DNA from: CADEFX01 sp963806735
GTDB lineage: Bacteria; Pseudomonadota; Alphaproteobacteria; Rhizobiales; Hyphomicrobiaceae
Direction: 5' to 3'
Length of the DNA: 64,000 bases
Assembly: GCA_963806735.1 (NCBI GenBank)
Contig: CAWEBE010000071.1
Span: forward strand, 62,001 to 126,000
Shown here one piece after another: positions 42,823 to 52,033 of this stretch. The notes under the pieces were generated by a model. It ran no database searches. It was given only the letters and a program-made list of their open reading frames with translations, and had not been told where the DNA came from. The position numbers and the translations under genes were made by a program. Numbering within the stretch: the stretch's first letter is position 1; each line of letters begins with the position of its first letter.

Positions 42823-43257
42823 TCACGGGTCGTCGCGGAGCAAAGGTTTTGATGGAAGAGAGGCTTTGAGCGCTCTCAGGTCAGCTGCGGACGCCGTGGT
42901 GGCGGCGCCCTCGATGGCGCGATAGCGGCCAACAACATCGCGGCCGAGCTTGGTCAGGCGGGCCCCGCCACCGCCCGTGCCGCCCATTTGCGTCTCCACC
43001 AGGGGCTCACGAAATATGTGATTGATCTCGTCAACCAGCAGCCAGGCGCGCCGGTACGACATGCCCATCTCTTTGCCGGCTTGCGAGATCGAGCCATGCT
43101 TGGAGATCAGCTCCATCAGCCTGATCTTGCCGGGCCCGAGAAACCCGTGGGCGCCAAAATCCACGCGGATGGTGAGAACGGCGTGACGCGTTTCGTTCCC
43201 GCTTGCCCGTGCCAGTGCTGCCGCGCGCCGGGTGCGTGGCCTGGGTGCCTGTCGCAT
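42823..43257 (-). CDS. ModE N-terminal domain-like (LysR-type wHTH) transcriptional regulator
   Basis: About 144 residues. After a basic N-terminal tail it shows FLGPGKIRLMELISKHGSIS, QAGKEMGMSYRRAWLLVDEI and VETQMGGTGGGGARLTKLG, the winged helix of the ModE DNA-binding domain. The C-terminal molybdate-binding domains are missing, as in stand-alone regulators of this group. It could repress molybdate or molybdoenzyme genes, but none is nearby. The ATG at 43257 is used; the upstream frame is open but without a ribosome site. Confidence 0.85.
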   Translation of the reverse strand: MRQAPRPRTRRAAALARASGNETRHAVLTIRVDFGAHGFLGPGKIRLMELISKHGSISQAGKEMGMSYRRAWLLVDEINHIFREPLVETQMGGTGGGGARLTKLGRDVVGRYRAIEGAATTASAADLRALKASLPSKPLLRDDP

Positions 43258-43359
43258 ACTCGCGTCCACTCGCCGATTGAATGCTCTTGTTGGCCACAGA
43301 ACCGGTGCATCTTGCCACAAAACTACGAGGCGGCCAGCGCGCACGCTTATCTCGAATGC

Positions 43360-45015
43360 TCAGCGCGGGCGCGTGGTGTAGGTCGCGAGGCCGAGCCGGT
43401 CGCCGGCCTTCAGATGCCGCTCGACGGCACTCGCCAGCTCCTCCGGCTTGCGCTTTTCATCGAGCAGCTTGAGCTCGAGCTCGAGGGCCGGCCGGCGCAC
43501 CTCGGTCAGAATGGCAACCAACATGTCGGCACCGAACGGCTCGCGGGCGGAAAGGGTGAAGCTGAGTGCATCCTTGTCCATGTACGGGTCGGCGTTGCCT
43601 TCGGGAAAGAGGTACTGAATCGTGCCGTCGCCTGCCAGATTGACGAGGAGGAGATATCGGCCATAGAGGCCGTTGATGGTGACGTCGAACTTTTCTCCGG
43701 GCCGGAAATCGCGGTCAGGCGGCGTGATGGCGATATCCGCGGTGCGGCCGAGCGTGAGGGCTGTCAGGCGCTGGCCAGCGCCGAAACGCTCGATGACGCT
43801 CGGCAGAGCATCGCGCGCCAGACCAAAGGCCACGACCGTGCCCGTCAAATCGATAACATCACCGTTGCGCGGGTCCCAGGTGATCTGCATCTTGCCGCCA
43901 TCCGGGCGTGCGGGACTGGAGCCTGCTTTCGGCTCGACGACCGTCACGGGAGGCAGCGGTTTTGGCCTGACATCGGGGATGGCGGCAGTCGCAATTGGGC
44001 CATGGCCCGTGCGGAAAAGTGCTGTGTCGGCGCTCGCCAGCGTGCGGGGCTCAGCCACGGGGCTTTGGCGGTTGGCGCTGAGGATCTGGATGTTGCGGCG
44101 CAGGTAGCCGAACAGCTCGCGCCGCGTCGTCACGCCGTTCCTGTCGCCCTCCTGGTCCGCCAGGCCCTCGAAGGCGCGCGCCAAGGCAAAGCTTGCCGCC
44201 CCTCGGGGCGTGGCCTCGCCGCCGATCTGGATCTCGGGAGATTCGTGCTCGGCGTCGACGGCGGCAATGAAGGTGAGGGTTGGATATTGTTTCGTGGCAT
44301 TGTCGTCGGCGGGCATGCGGGCGGCAGGAGCCAGACGGTCGTTGCGCGGATCGATGAAGTAGGTGCCGCTGCGCACGAGCTCCGGCCGGTCCACGCGCTT
44401 GAGGCCCCGTACCTTGAGGCCACGCCCGCGCGGGTCCACGGCTTTCGTCAGGCCGCCGCCGAAACAGCTGTCGGCGAGGAACACGGTCTGGGCACCAGTC
44501 GCCGCAATGCGGCCGAGCCAGATGTTCATTTCGTCGTCGAGAACACGCTCCAGCGTGCCCGTGCCGTCGGTATCGAAGCCCCACAGCAGGAACAGCTCGT
44601 CGAGTCCGTCCGGCTCGCTGCCCAGCACGCGCTCGGGCTCGCGTGCTCCATGACCGGCGAACGTGATCAGCACGAGGTCGCCGGGCCCCGAGCGCTGGGC
44701 CAGCTCGCTGAGCGCCCGCTCGACGGAGGCCCGGGTGGCTGCCTCGTCGACAAGCACGGTCAGATCGCTGACGCCACCGCGCTGCATCGTGCCGGCAATG
44801 TCGCGTGCGTCGGCAACCGCCCCGTCGAGGGGCGATGCAGCGCGCGGGTTGCGATAGTTGTCGATGCCGATAGTGAGTGCGCGCACGGTACCGCTGCCGG
44901 GAGACCGGATCGGCGGCGATGCAGCGGTTGGGCGTGAGGCAAGGGTGTAGATGCTGAAGATTGCGACCAGGAGCATGACCGGCACAAAAGCCGTCCGGTT
45001 GCGCGGCCATCGCAT
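43360..45015 (-). CDS. Caspase-like (peptidase C14) protease with C-terminal DUF4384-like domain, membrane-anchored
   Basis: A 551-residue protein. Residues 8-28 form a signal anchor (TAFVPVMLLVAIFSIYTLA). The caspase domain has RALTIGIDNYRNPRAASPLD, the catalytic His in LITFAGHGAREPER (His122) and the catalytic Cys in TVFLADSCFGGGL (Cys184), so the dyad is intact. The C-terminal region has GEKFDVTINGLYGRYLLLVN and LAGDGTIQYLFPEGN, a DUF4384-type domain. It is the last gene of an operon with a Sel1-repeat protein and a secreted protein. Its role is unknown; prokaryotic caspases may act in cell death, stress or defence. It would act outside the cytoplasm if the anchor is correct. Confidence 0.88.
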   Translation of the reverse strand: MRWPRNRTAFVPVMLLVAIFSIYTLASRPTAASPPIRSPGSGTVRALTIGIDNYRNPRAASPLDGAVADARDIAGTMQRGGVSDLTVLVDEAATRASVERALSELAQRSGPGDLVLITFAGHGAREPERVLGSEPDGLDELFLLWGFDTDGTGTLERVLDDEMNIWLGRIAATGAQTVFLADSCFGGGLTKAVDPRGRGLKVRGLKRVDRPELVRSGTYFIDPRNDRLAPAARMPADDNATKQYPTLTFIAAVDAEHESPEIQIGGEATPRGAASFALARAFEGLADQEGDRNGVTTRRELFGYLRRNIQILSANRQSPVAEPRTLASADTALFRTGHGPIATAAIPDVRPKPLPPVTVVEPKAGSSPARPDGGKMQITWDPRNGDVIDLTGTVVAFGLARDALPSVIERFGAGQRLTALTLGRTADIAITPPDRDFRPGEKFDVTINGLYGRYLLLVNLAGDGTIQYLFPEGNADPYMDKDALSFTLSAREPFGADMLVAILTEVRRPALELELKLLDEKRKPEELASAVERHLKAGDRLGLATYTTRPR

Positions 45016-45035
45016 CTGAATGCTCCCGGCAGCTC

Positions 45036-46999
45036 TCAGCGAGCAGAACCCTTCGACGCTTTGTCCACGACGCTGGCCATGCGATCGACGAAGCTCCGCT
45101 TTTCCTTGGCCTTCGGATCGCGGGAAGCTTGGAGCTCCTTGCGGAACACATCCCGTATTCGCAAGGTCACGCCGAGATCCTCTTCCTTGCGCTTATCCGC
45201 GGGCCCTCGCTCTTTGCATTTGTTGAAGCGCTCGAACCAGTCGAATTGCGTCTCTGTGGGCGGGTCCGGACGCTTCCAGTCCCACACCGCCACCCAAAGT
45301 TCCTGCCCGCGATTGTTACACGCCACCGGCCAAATGTTTCCCACCCAGATGTAGAGGATCTTGCTGCCGTCGCCGTAGTCAGCGCGCAGCAGGTCGATCT
45401 GATCCTCGAAGATGGCCGGCGTGCCATCCTTCCGCTTAGCCTCGCCGGCGTCGTACATCTTGATGAGCTCGAAGCCGGCGTAGTACTCCGTCATGGGGTC
45501 TGCGGCAGCGCTGTCGGTAGGAGCAGATCGGACACGCTCGATGACCTTGAGCAGCAGATCGATGGCGCGTTCGGGATCCTTCGGCAGCGCATCCGAGGGA
45601 CGATCGGCGGGAAAGCCCGTGCGATACAACCTCGCAAGCTCCAGACCGGCCTTCGGATTGCCGAGCGCAAACGCCGCTCGATAGAGATCGGCGATCTCCT
45701 TGGCGCCGCCATCCGGCTTGCCATCGAGGCGTGGACGGAAGGGTATTTTGCCGTCGCGCAGGCGGTTGGCGAGGTCGAACATGGCCTCGATGGACCCGCC
45801 ATCGGCGGCTAGGCGCAGGAACCGGCCGGCGGCCTCGGGCTGCGGCGCGGGCAGTCCGTGTCCCGCGGACATGAGATTTGCGAGCCGCGCCTGCGATCGC
45901 GTATCGCCGGCTTCCGCCGCACGCGCGTACCAGATGATCGCCTCGTTGTCGTTGCTCTTGGAATACATCTCGCCGAGCTGGTACATCGCTTCCCATGAAC
46001 CGCGGGAGGCAGCGATCTCCATCATTTCGATGGCACGCTTGGGATTGGCCTGTATACCCAAGCCACTGGTTCCAGGAATGCCCTTCTTCAGATAGAGCGC
46101 GGTCTCGATGGTGGCTGGAACGAAACCCGCCTCGGCCGCCTTCGACAGCCGGCGGAAGGCCTCCGAGTGCCGCTACGGGCGCGATATTCGCCGTTCTGGT
46201 ACAGCAGCGCCAGGTCGTTGTAGGCGGCAGCATAGCCGAGATCGGCCGCCTCCTCGTACAACAGTGAGGCGCGCTCGAGCGCGTCGGTGACACCGAGCGG
46301 TTGGGCCGATAGCGAGGCCAAGGCGTAGTAGGCGCGAGCCAGATTATATTTGTAGCGTGCGACGCGGCTGCGCTCGGTGATCGCGCGTGTGCAAAAATCA
46401 ATCGCTTGCTGAATTTCGCGAGCGGCGCGGCTGCGCTCATCGGCTCCACCAGACAGACCGAGCATGGCCACTTTCTGGATCTCGGTGCCGCCGATGTTCT
46501 GCGGCCGATTTGGATCGAAGAGAGAGGCTGCCCGTAAATCACATTGCTGGGCGGCATCATTAGGATCGCCGCCAGTAGCCGGAGCGTCCCTCAGCAGGGT
46601 CGACAATGCGCCGGCTCCGTTGCTCTGCAGGCGGGACAGCCGCTCGATGTCTTCTGCGAAGTCGCATGGGGCCAGACGAATGCGAGCGTCCTCGAGGTCG
46701 GCGGCTGAAACACTGCCCGAGGCTACGCCATAGCGAAGCTGAGCCAGCTCAGCCTTCGCCGTCTGGCAGCGCGCCTCCAGATCGTAGCGCGCATCTCCCT
46801 GCCAGAAGTAGAATTTGGTGTTCTGCGGATCATCGCTGAAGTCCGGCACTTGCTCCTTACCGAGCTTGCGCGCCTGATCGCGCACGCTGATCTTGACCTT
46901 GGCGGCAAGGATATTGATCTCCTGACGCGGCACTTCCAGTTCGCTCAGGAGCACACGGGTGAAAAGCGAGGTCAGGCTTTTTTGACGGCGTTGTCCCAC
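45036..46999 (-). pseudogene. Sel1-repeat protein with a caspase-tail-like N-terminus, frameshifted
   Basis: Two frames are joined here. The first runs from GTG 46999 and ends around 46088 after YNDLALLYQNGEYRARSG; the second resumes with EAFRRLSKAAEAGFVPATIE and contains Sel1-type repeats (EMMEIAASRGSWEAMYQLGE, IIWYARAAEAGDTRSQARLA) down to 45036. A missing base near 46160-46185 explains the break. The N-terminus (SLFTRVLLSELEVPRQEINI then LAAKVKISVRDQARKLGKEQ) looks like the last part of a caspase domain without its His-Cys half. The start overlaps the previous gene by 28 bases at an A6 run. Confidence 0.72.
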
Positions 47000-48303
47000 C
47001 GCGACGACACCGGGACGATTTTGCCGCCCGTCGCGTCAAGGGTCACTCGCTGCAGCGTGGCGCGGCACACGGAGCTCATTTGCGTCTCTGCCCGCCGCCA
47101 AGCACCAGGGACCTCCTCGAACGTCTCGAGGGCCGCGGGTGTCTTGATGGCGCCAGTCTCGACTTGAGCACCGCCGACGTTTTGCGTCCGCTCCAGTTTG
47201 GCACCTCGTGCCGTGTCGGCTTTTCCGGTCGCGGAGACCTGAATGGACTTGGCACCGCCGCCGACGAGCTCCGAATAGTTTGCGGCCATGCAATCGTAGA
47301 GCGACCGGCGGGCCCTGAAGCGGAATTGGAACTGCTTCTCGAGGCCCTGATTGTCGCCGCCGTGCGTGCCCGCAGTCAGAATGAAAAGCTCGACCGGAAC
47401 GGCGTTGATGTAGTTGGTCACGAGCCGCTCGTAGCGACCGTCGGCGCCCACCGTCCACAGGCTCTCGTCCGCGCGGTCGCTGTACTCGTAGATGGTGCGA
47501 ATGAACCGGTCGAAGCTGTGGCTGACGCCGATGATCTCGGCGACCTCCAGAGCTTTGGCATAGACGTCGCGCGCGGACCTGGAGAAGAGGTCGTTGAGAT
47601 CACTCATGCTCGCGCCCTTGGCGCCGACGCCGTCAAAATATGGATCGAGCCGCGCTTGAGCATGCCGAAGGAGGCGAACTGTCAGCCGGTCTCGCGTCCA
47701 AAGCTCGCCGGCAAAGCGCTCGAACTCGTATAGGCGTCCTTGCTTGTAGGCGTCCTCGACGGCGCGCTTGATCTCCCCCGCAGTGACCTGATTGATGTTG
47801 ACGCCAGCCGCGACCTTCACATTCACTTTGTTGTCCCAAGGCTGCTGGAGACAGCCCCACAAGTTAGCTCCGCGCAGCTCCTGATGCTTGCACTCGATGT
47901 ATCTCAGGATCTTGCTGACGGCGAGATCGACGTTGCGGTCGTCCTCCTGCTGCTTGGCGCGCTTGATTTCGTTGATCTCGTTCCGCACCTGCGTCATGCG
48001 CTTGACGTCGGAGAAGGTCACCTGGGGACCTTCCTCGGTCGGCTTGTCGCGATTGCTGGAAGCGGCGCCCCCGCTGCCATCGCCCTTGGGCCTGCGCTGG
48101 ACAGGAGCCTTGGCGCCGCCCTGTTGCTGCTGCATCGCCTTGGCCGCCTCGTTCATCAGCAGCAGCCCGGCGCCGATGCCGATGGCGGTGCCGACACCGC
48201 GCTTGCTGGCTTGAGCCGGAGCCGGTGTCAGCAGTGCTGACGAAGCAAGCGCTGCTGCGCTGACGCCCAGCACCGCGTGCGTCAGGCCGAAGGAACGTCC
48301 CAT
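46972..48303 (-). CDS. Secreted protein of unknown function, first gene of the caspase operon
   Basis: A 443-residue protein with a Sec signal (LTHAVLGVSAAALASSALL then TPAPAQA), a short Gly-rich segment (GVGTAIGIGAGLLLMNEAA), a Gln/Gly-rich linker and a charged helical region (VKRMTQVRNEINEIKRAKQQ, likely coiled coil). The rest is a folded domain with a few Cys (IECKHQ, GCLQQPW, DCMAANY, SVCRATL) that I do not recognise. A GGGGG-type ribosome site precedes the ATG. The stop is next to a run of six A residues, and the following gene begins in the -1 frame there. Confidence 0.78.
   Translation of the reverse strand: MGRSFGLTHAVLGVSAAALASSALLTPAPAQASKRGVGTAIGIGAGLLLMNEAAKAMQQQQGGAKAPVQRRPKGDGSGGAASSNRDKPTEEGPQVTFSDVKRMTQVRNEINEIKRAKQQEDDRNVDLAVSKILRYIECKHQELRGANLWGCLQQPWDNKVNVKVAAGVNINQVTAGEIKRAVEDAYKQGRLYEFERFAGELWTRDRLTVRLLRHAQARLDPYFDGVGAKGASMSDLNDLFSRSARDVYAKALEVAEIIGVSHSFDRFIRTIYEYSDRADESLWTVGADGRYERLVTNYINAVPVELFILTAGTHGGDNQGLEKQFQFRFRARRSLYDCMAANYSELVGGGAKSIQVSATGKADTARGAKLERTQNVGGAQVETGAIKTPAALETFEEVPGAWRRAETQMSSVCRATLQRVTLDATGGKIVPVSSRWDNAVKKA
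46978..46983 (-). other. A6 run at the overlap of the secreted-protein and Sel1 genes
   Basis: On the minus strand the sequence is GTCAAAAAAGCC. The upstream gene reads AAA AAA GCC then stops; the downstream frame is -1 relative to it. Slippage on this run, at transcription or translation, would fuse the two proteins. It could also be a sequencing indel in a homopolymer. Confidence 0.5.
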
Positions 48304-48419
48304 AATATCCCCCGCTTCGAAATATAGTTAAGTGCAGTGTACCGAATGTATTTCAGTGCGCGTGTGACAGCAAGTGTCACATCCGCAGCGGACAACAAAA
48401 TTGATTCGAAGCGGCGGGC

Positions 48420-49295
48420 CTAGTTCGCGATCACGACATCAACGCCGACAGCCATCTTCTGGCCGCGCCCGCCCAGCAGCACACCACTGATCGGGCTGAT
48501 ATCATCATAGTCGCGGCCGTAGGCGACGGTGATGTGCTCGTCGGTGGGCATGATGCCATTGGTGGGGTCGAAGTCCACCCAACCCGCTTCCGGCGCCCAG
48601 ACCGAGATCCAGGCGTGCGAGGCGTCGGCGCCCTGCAGCTTCTCCATGCCTGGCGGGGGCCGCGTCAGGAGATAGCCGCTAACATAGCGGGCGGGCAGGC
48701 CGAGGCCGCGCAGGCAAGTTATTGCCAGGTGGGCGAAATCCTGGCACACGCCGCGCCTCTCCTTGAGGACGTGCGCTACCGGCGTGGAGATGTCGGTCGC
48801 GGTGCTGTCGAAGGTAAAGTCGGCGAAGACGCGCCGCGTCAGGTCATGGGCGGCCTGCAGGATGGGGCGGTCGGGCGGAAACGAAGGCCGGGCGTACTCG
48901 AGCGCCTCGCGCACCGGCTTGGTATGACGGGAGGCGCTGACGAACTCGAGTACGCCGACGTCCAGGCGTCCATCTCCCTGCAGTGCGCGTTCAGCGACGT
49001 GCTCCCACGAGGTCGAGAGCGCCAGGATGGGCAGATCCGGCGCTCTGACTTGCACTGTACTGCGGGCGTGGATGATGAGCTCCTTGTGCTCATCGGCGAT
49101 TTTCAAGATGGCCGAGGAATTGCCAAAACGGTCCTCCAGCTCGAATTGGGAGGCCGGCGCGGGCTCGATAAGAATGTTGTGCCGCAATACGTCCTGCCGC
49201 GGCCCGCTGCGCGGCGTCAGGTAGATGACGTGCTGGGACTGCAGCACCGGCTTGCGGTAGGAGTAGGCGGTGCGATGGCTGACGTCGTAGATCAT
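48420..49295 (-). CDS. Transglutaminase-like cysteine protease family protein
   Basis: A 291-residue protein with the bacterial transglutaminase N-terminal domain (MIYDVSHRTAYSYRKPVLQS, then QHVIYLTPRSGPRQDV) and the catalytic triad Cys184 (RRGVCQDFAHLAI), His227 (ADASHAWISVWAPEAGW) and Asp243 (DFDPTNG). No signal peptide is present. It starts inside the end of the ATP-grasp/alpha-E gene (ATGA overlap), so the two are coupled. Proteins of this family are found with ATP-grasp and alpha-E domains in a predicted peptide-modification or peptide-synthesis system. It may cleave or crosslink a peptide made by the partners. Confidence 0.92.
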   Translation of the reverse strand: MIYDVSHRTAYSYRKPVLQSQHVIYLTPRSGPRQDVLRHNILIEPAPASQFELEDRFGNSSAILKIADEHKELIIHARSTVQVRAPDLPILALSTSWEHVAERALQGDGRLDVGVLEFVSASRHTKPVREALEYARPSFPPDRPILQAAHDLTRRVFADFTFDSTATDISTPVAHVLKERRGVCQDFAHLAITCLRGLGLPARYVSGYLLTRPPPGMEKLQGADASHAWISVWAPEAGWVDFDPTNGIMPTDEHITVAYGRDYDDISPISGVLLGGRGQKMAVGVDVVIAN

Positions 49296-51859
49296 ACGCC
49301 TATTCCAGAGCGCGCGCGCACCCAGCGGGCATCCTTCTCCAGCAGATCGAAATAGCGCCGGCCAATGGCGTCGGAGAGGTCGGGCAGGACAGTGACCTGC
49401 CGGTCGAGCAGTTTGCGCAAGTTCGCTCGCACGCCCTGGGCGTCGGCTTGGGGCAGTGTGGCGATGTCGACGACGCGAACCTCGCCCAGCAGCGAGAGCG
49501 CCATGCGCTGCTCCTCGCGCCGCCCGCGGCCGGCGTTCGACTGGGGAAGCAGCTCGATGTGTCTGGACAGTGCTTCGAGCTGGAACGCCACACTGCGCGG
49601 ATTGCTCTCGTCGATCAGCAACAGATCGAGCACCAGCGACAGCATCGGCGCCAGGCGATAGCGCGAGCGATAGGTGATGAAGCTGTCGGCAAGCTCCAGC
49701 ACGAACAGCAGCCTCCCGGCCTCGTCCGCTTCCGGCTCGGCCTCGCCGAACATGCCGAGCAGCAGCTCCGACATATTGAAGGCGCGCGACAGGCGTCGTC
49801 CCATGTCAAGGAATGACCAGCCGAAGCTGCGGGTCATGTTTTCGTGCGTCAGGCCATGGAAGGCGGCGAGCACACGCAGGCCGTCCTCGATGAGGCGAAG
49901 AGAATCGCCGATGGGCATCGGCATCGCGCCCGCGCGCCAACGGCGCCGGGCGTAGAAGTCATTGAGCGTGTGCCAGGCTTCGAGCGAGAGGCGGTCACGC
50001 GTGATGCTGGCGATGCGATGGATGTTGTCGAGCGTGCGCGGCAGGCCATAGTACCAGTCCGCCGATGTCATGAGATTGCGCGCCAGGCGCTCGATCAGGG
50101 CTCGGTCGGTTTTTTCCCACTGCGGTGGAACTTCTCCATCGTCCTTGGACAGCAGGATCTCGAGCGCAGTGCGGCTGGCCCGCAACTCCTGGCGTGGGCC
50201 GCTGTCCTCCTCGAGCCGGTTGAGGCACGTGCGCAGCACGCGCATAGTCCAGTCTGCGCGCTCGATGTAGCGGCCGAGCCAGAACAGATTGTCGGCGGCC
50301 CGGCTCGGCAGGTCGTGCGGCGTCCGCTCGATCTGCGCCGCCTCGATGGTGGGGCGCCACAGGCTCGCGAACGGAGGTTGCGGAGCATCGCTGATAACCC
50401 ACACGTCGCGGGACTCTCCATCCGGGGCGCTGAGCGCCACGCTGGTATTCGGATCGACCGTCATCGCCAATCCGCCCGGCATGGCCACGAACCCGTTCGG
50501 CGTCGACGTAGCGAACAGTCGCAGCGCATAGGGCTTGGGTACGAGCCCGGCAGGGGTGAGCGAGGGGGTGGTGCCGAAGCCGATCTTCTCCTCGGCCACC
50601 AGCGTGGCGCCTCTGAGCTCGATCTCCTCGAGCAGAGTTGCGCGCTCGGTTTCGCTCAGCTTGGCCGGGTCCAGCCCAGCCAAGGCGCGTCCAGGCCGCG
50701 CAGTGCTCTCGTGCGCAGGCCGCACGACCATGCGTTCGAGGTTCGCCAAAACGTGATTGCGCGCATTGGCATCGCCGAGCCACCAGCGTGGACCGTCCGG
50801 CATCAGCAGCTCTTCACCCAGCAGCTCGCGAGCAAGACGCGGCAGGTAGGCGCCGATGCCGCGGTTCTCTGCGAGGGCGGAGCCCAGGAAATTTGCAACC
50901 AGGTCGGGCTCGCGGCGGACCGCCTGCAACAGACCGACAGGTCCGGCGAAGCCCGAGGCGTCCAGCTCCAGTGGGTCCGCGACCGCACCGGCGACGCAGC
51001 GCACGATCAGGTCGATGGGCATGAGGCCGTCGAGTGTCTTCAGGAACACGCGCTCGTCGGCAACGCGTAGGTCTCCGCCTTCCACCAGCGTCAGGCCGAG
51101 GTAGCGAGCAAGGTAGGCATGGCTGAAGAAATCGTTGTGGCGTGCTCCAGGGGTCAGCAGCGCCATGGTCGGGTCGATGCGGTTGGCGCGGCGCGCCAGG
51201 GCTGCCTGCATCTGCTGGAAGTAGGGCGCAAGTCGTAGAGCATTGCAGGCGCTGAAGATGTCGCCGGCGACGTTGGTGTGGACCATGCGATTGGCCAGCG
51301 CGTAGCCGATGCCTGCGGGCGTCTCGATGTGCGTATCGATGACGCGCCAGCCGCCATCCGGCCCGCGCGCGACATCGATGGCAAAGAACTGGATATGTCC
51401 CTTGGCGGGCTGCAGGTACTGCAACGGACGCAGATAGGAGGGGTCACTGAAGACGAGCTGATGGGGAATGGCGCCGTTCGCGAGCAATTGCTGGTCCGCG
51501 TAGAGATCGGCGAGAACGGCCTCGAACAAGCGCGCGCGCTGCAGGAGCGTGCGCTCGAGCACACGCCATTCGGCCGGTGGAATGAGGAGCGGGATCAGGT
51601 CCACGCGCCAGGGCTGCGCGGTGGTCGCGGGATCGGAGAATAGGTCGTGCGCGATGCCCGTCTCGCGCACGCGCGTGTTGAGTTGCTCCATACGCCGGAA
51701 CCGCGTGTCGGCGTCGAGCGCATTGATGGCCTGAAACAACGTGTGCCAGTGGGCTGCGGATGGATCGGATGCGCTGCCGAGTTCGTCGAAGCGCCCGCTG
51801 TCGGGCCGGTAGCTCGACGTCAGATCGCCCTTGGTCAGAGTTTCGGCTCGAGCGCTCAT
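49292..51859 (-). CDS. Circularly permuted ATP-grasp fused to an alpha-E domain
   Basis: An 855-residue protein. The first about 480 residues are a circularly permuted ATP-grasp: LVFSDPSYLRPLQYLQPAK, MALLTPGARHNDFFSHAYLA, RYLGLTLVEGGDLRVADERV, VFLKTLDGLMPIDLIVRCVA and ENRGIGAYLPRLARELLGEE. The last about 310 residues are the helical alpha-E domain: SRAADNLFWLGRYIERADWT at its start and VAFQLEALSRHIELLPQ near the end. These two domains are often fused in proteobacteria. It is predicted to ligate a peptide or amino acid by ATP-dependent carboxylate activation. The alpha-E role is unknown. It is co-translated with the transglutaminase gene. Confidence 0.9.
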   Translation of the reverse strand: MSARAETLTKGDLTSSYRPDSGRFDELGSASDPSAAHWHTLFQAINALDADTRFRRMEQLNTRVRETGIAHDLFSDPATTAQPWRVDLIPLLIPPAEWRVLERTLLQRARLFEAVLADLYADQQLLANGAIPHQLVFSDPSYLRPLQYLQPAKGHIQFFAIDVARGPDGGWRVIDTHIETPAGIGYALANRMVHTNVAGDIFSACNALRLAPYFQQMQAALARRANRIDPTMALLTPGARHNDFFSHAYLARYLGLTLVEGGDLRVADERVFLKTLDGLMPIDLIVRCVAGAVADPLELDASGFAGPVGLLQAVRREPDLVANFLGSALAENRGIGAYLPRLARELLGEELLMPDGPRWWLGDANARNHVLANLERMVVRPAHESTARPGRALAGLDPAKLSETERATLLEEIELRGATLVAEEKIGFGTTPSLTPAGLVPKPYALRLFATSTPNGFVAMPGGLAMTVDPNTSVALSAPDGESRDVWVISDAPQPPFASLWRPTIEAAQIERTPHDLPSRAADNLFWLGRYIERADWTMRVLRTCLNRLEEDSGPRQELRASRTALEILLSKDDGEVPPQWEKTDRALIERLARNLMTSADWYYGLPRTLDNIHRIASITRDRLSLEAWHTLNDFYARRRWRAGAMPMPIGDSLRLIEDGLRVLAAFHGLTHENMTRSFGWSFLDMGRRLSRAFNMSELLLGMFGEAEPEADEAGRLLFVLELADSFITYRSRYRLAPMLSLVLDLLLIDESNPRSVAFQLEALSRHIELLPQSNAGRGRREEQRMALSLLGEVRVVDIATLPQADAQGVRANLRKLLDRQVTVLPDLSDAIGRRYFDLLEKDARWVRARSGIGV

Positions 51860-52033
51860 GCCTATCCTTGGTCACACACGTATTCGCATTGCGCGGCGCG
51901 TGTTTCGATGCGCGGCTCGGAAATCTCTTCCTAACTCGTGGTCTTGCCGCTGACTAGGGTAACCGTCGCGTTGGCGTGGATCGAAGGATAAAGGTTGCGC
52001 CTGCGCCACACTATTGTGTGAAGGGGCATCGGG

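Noticed and set aside
42988..44937. 649-codon open frame on the plus strand
   Set aside because: Antisense to the ModE-like and caspase genes; a typical GC-rich shadow.
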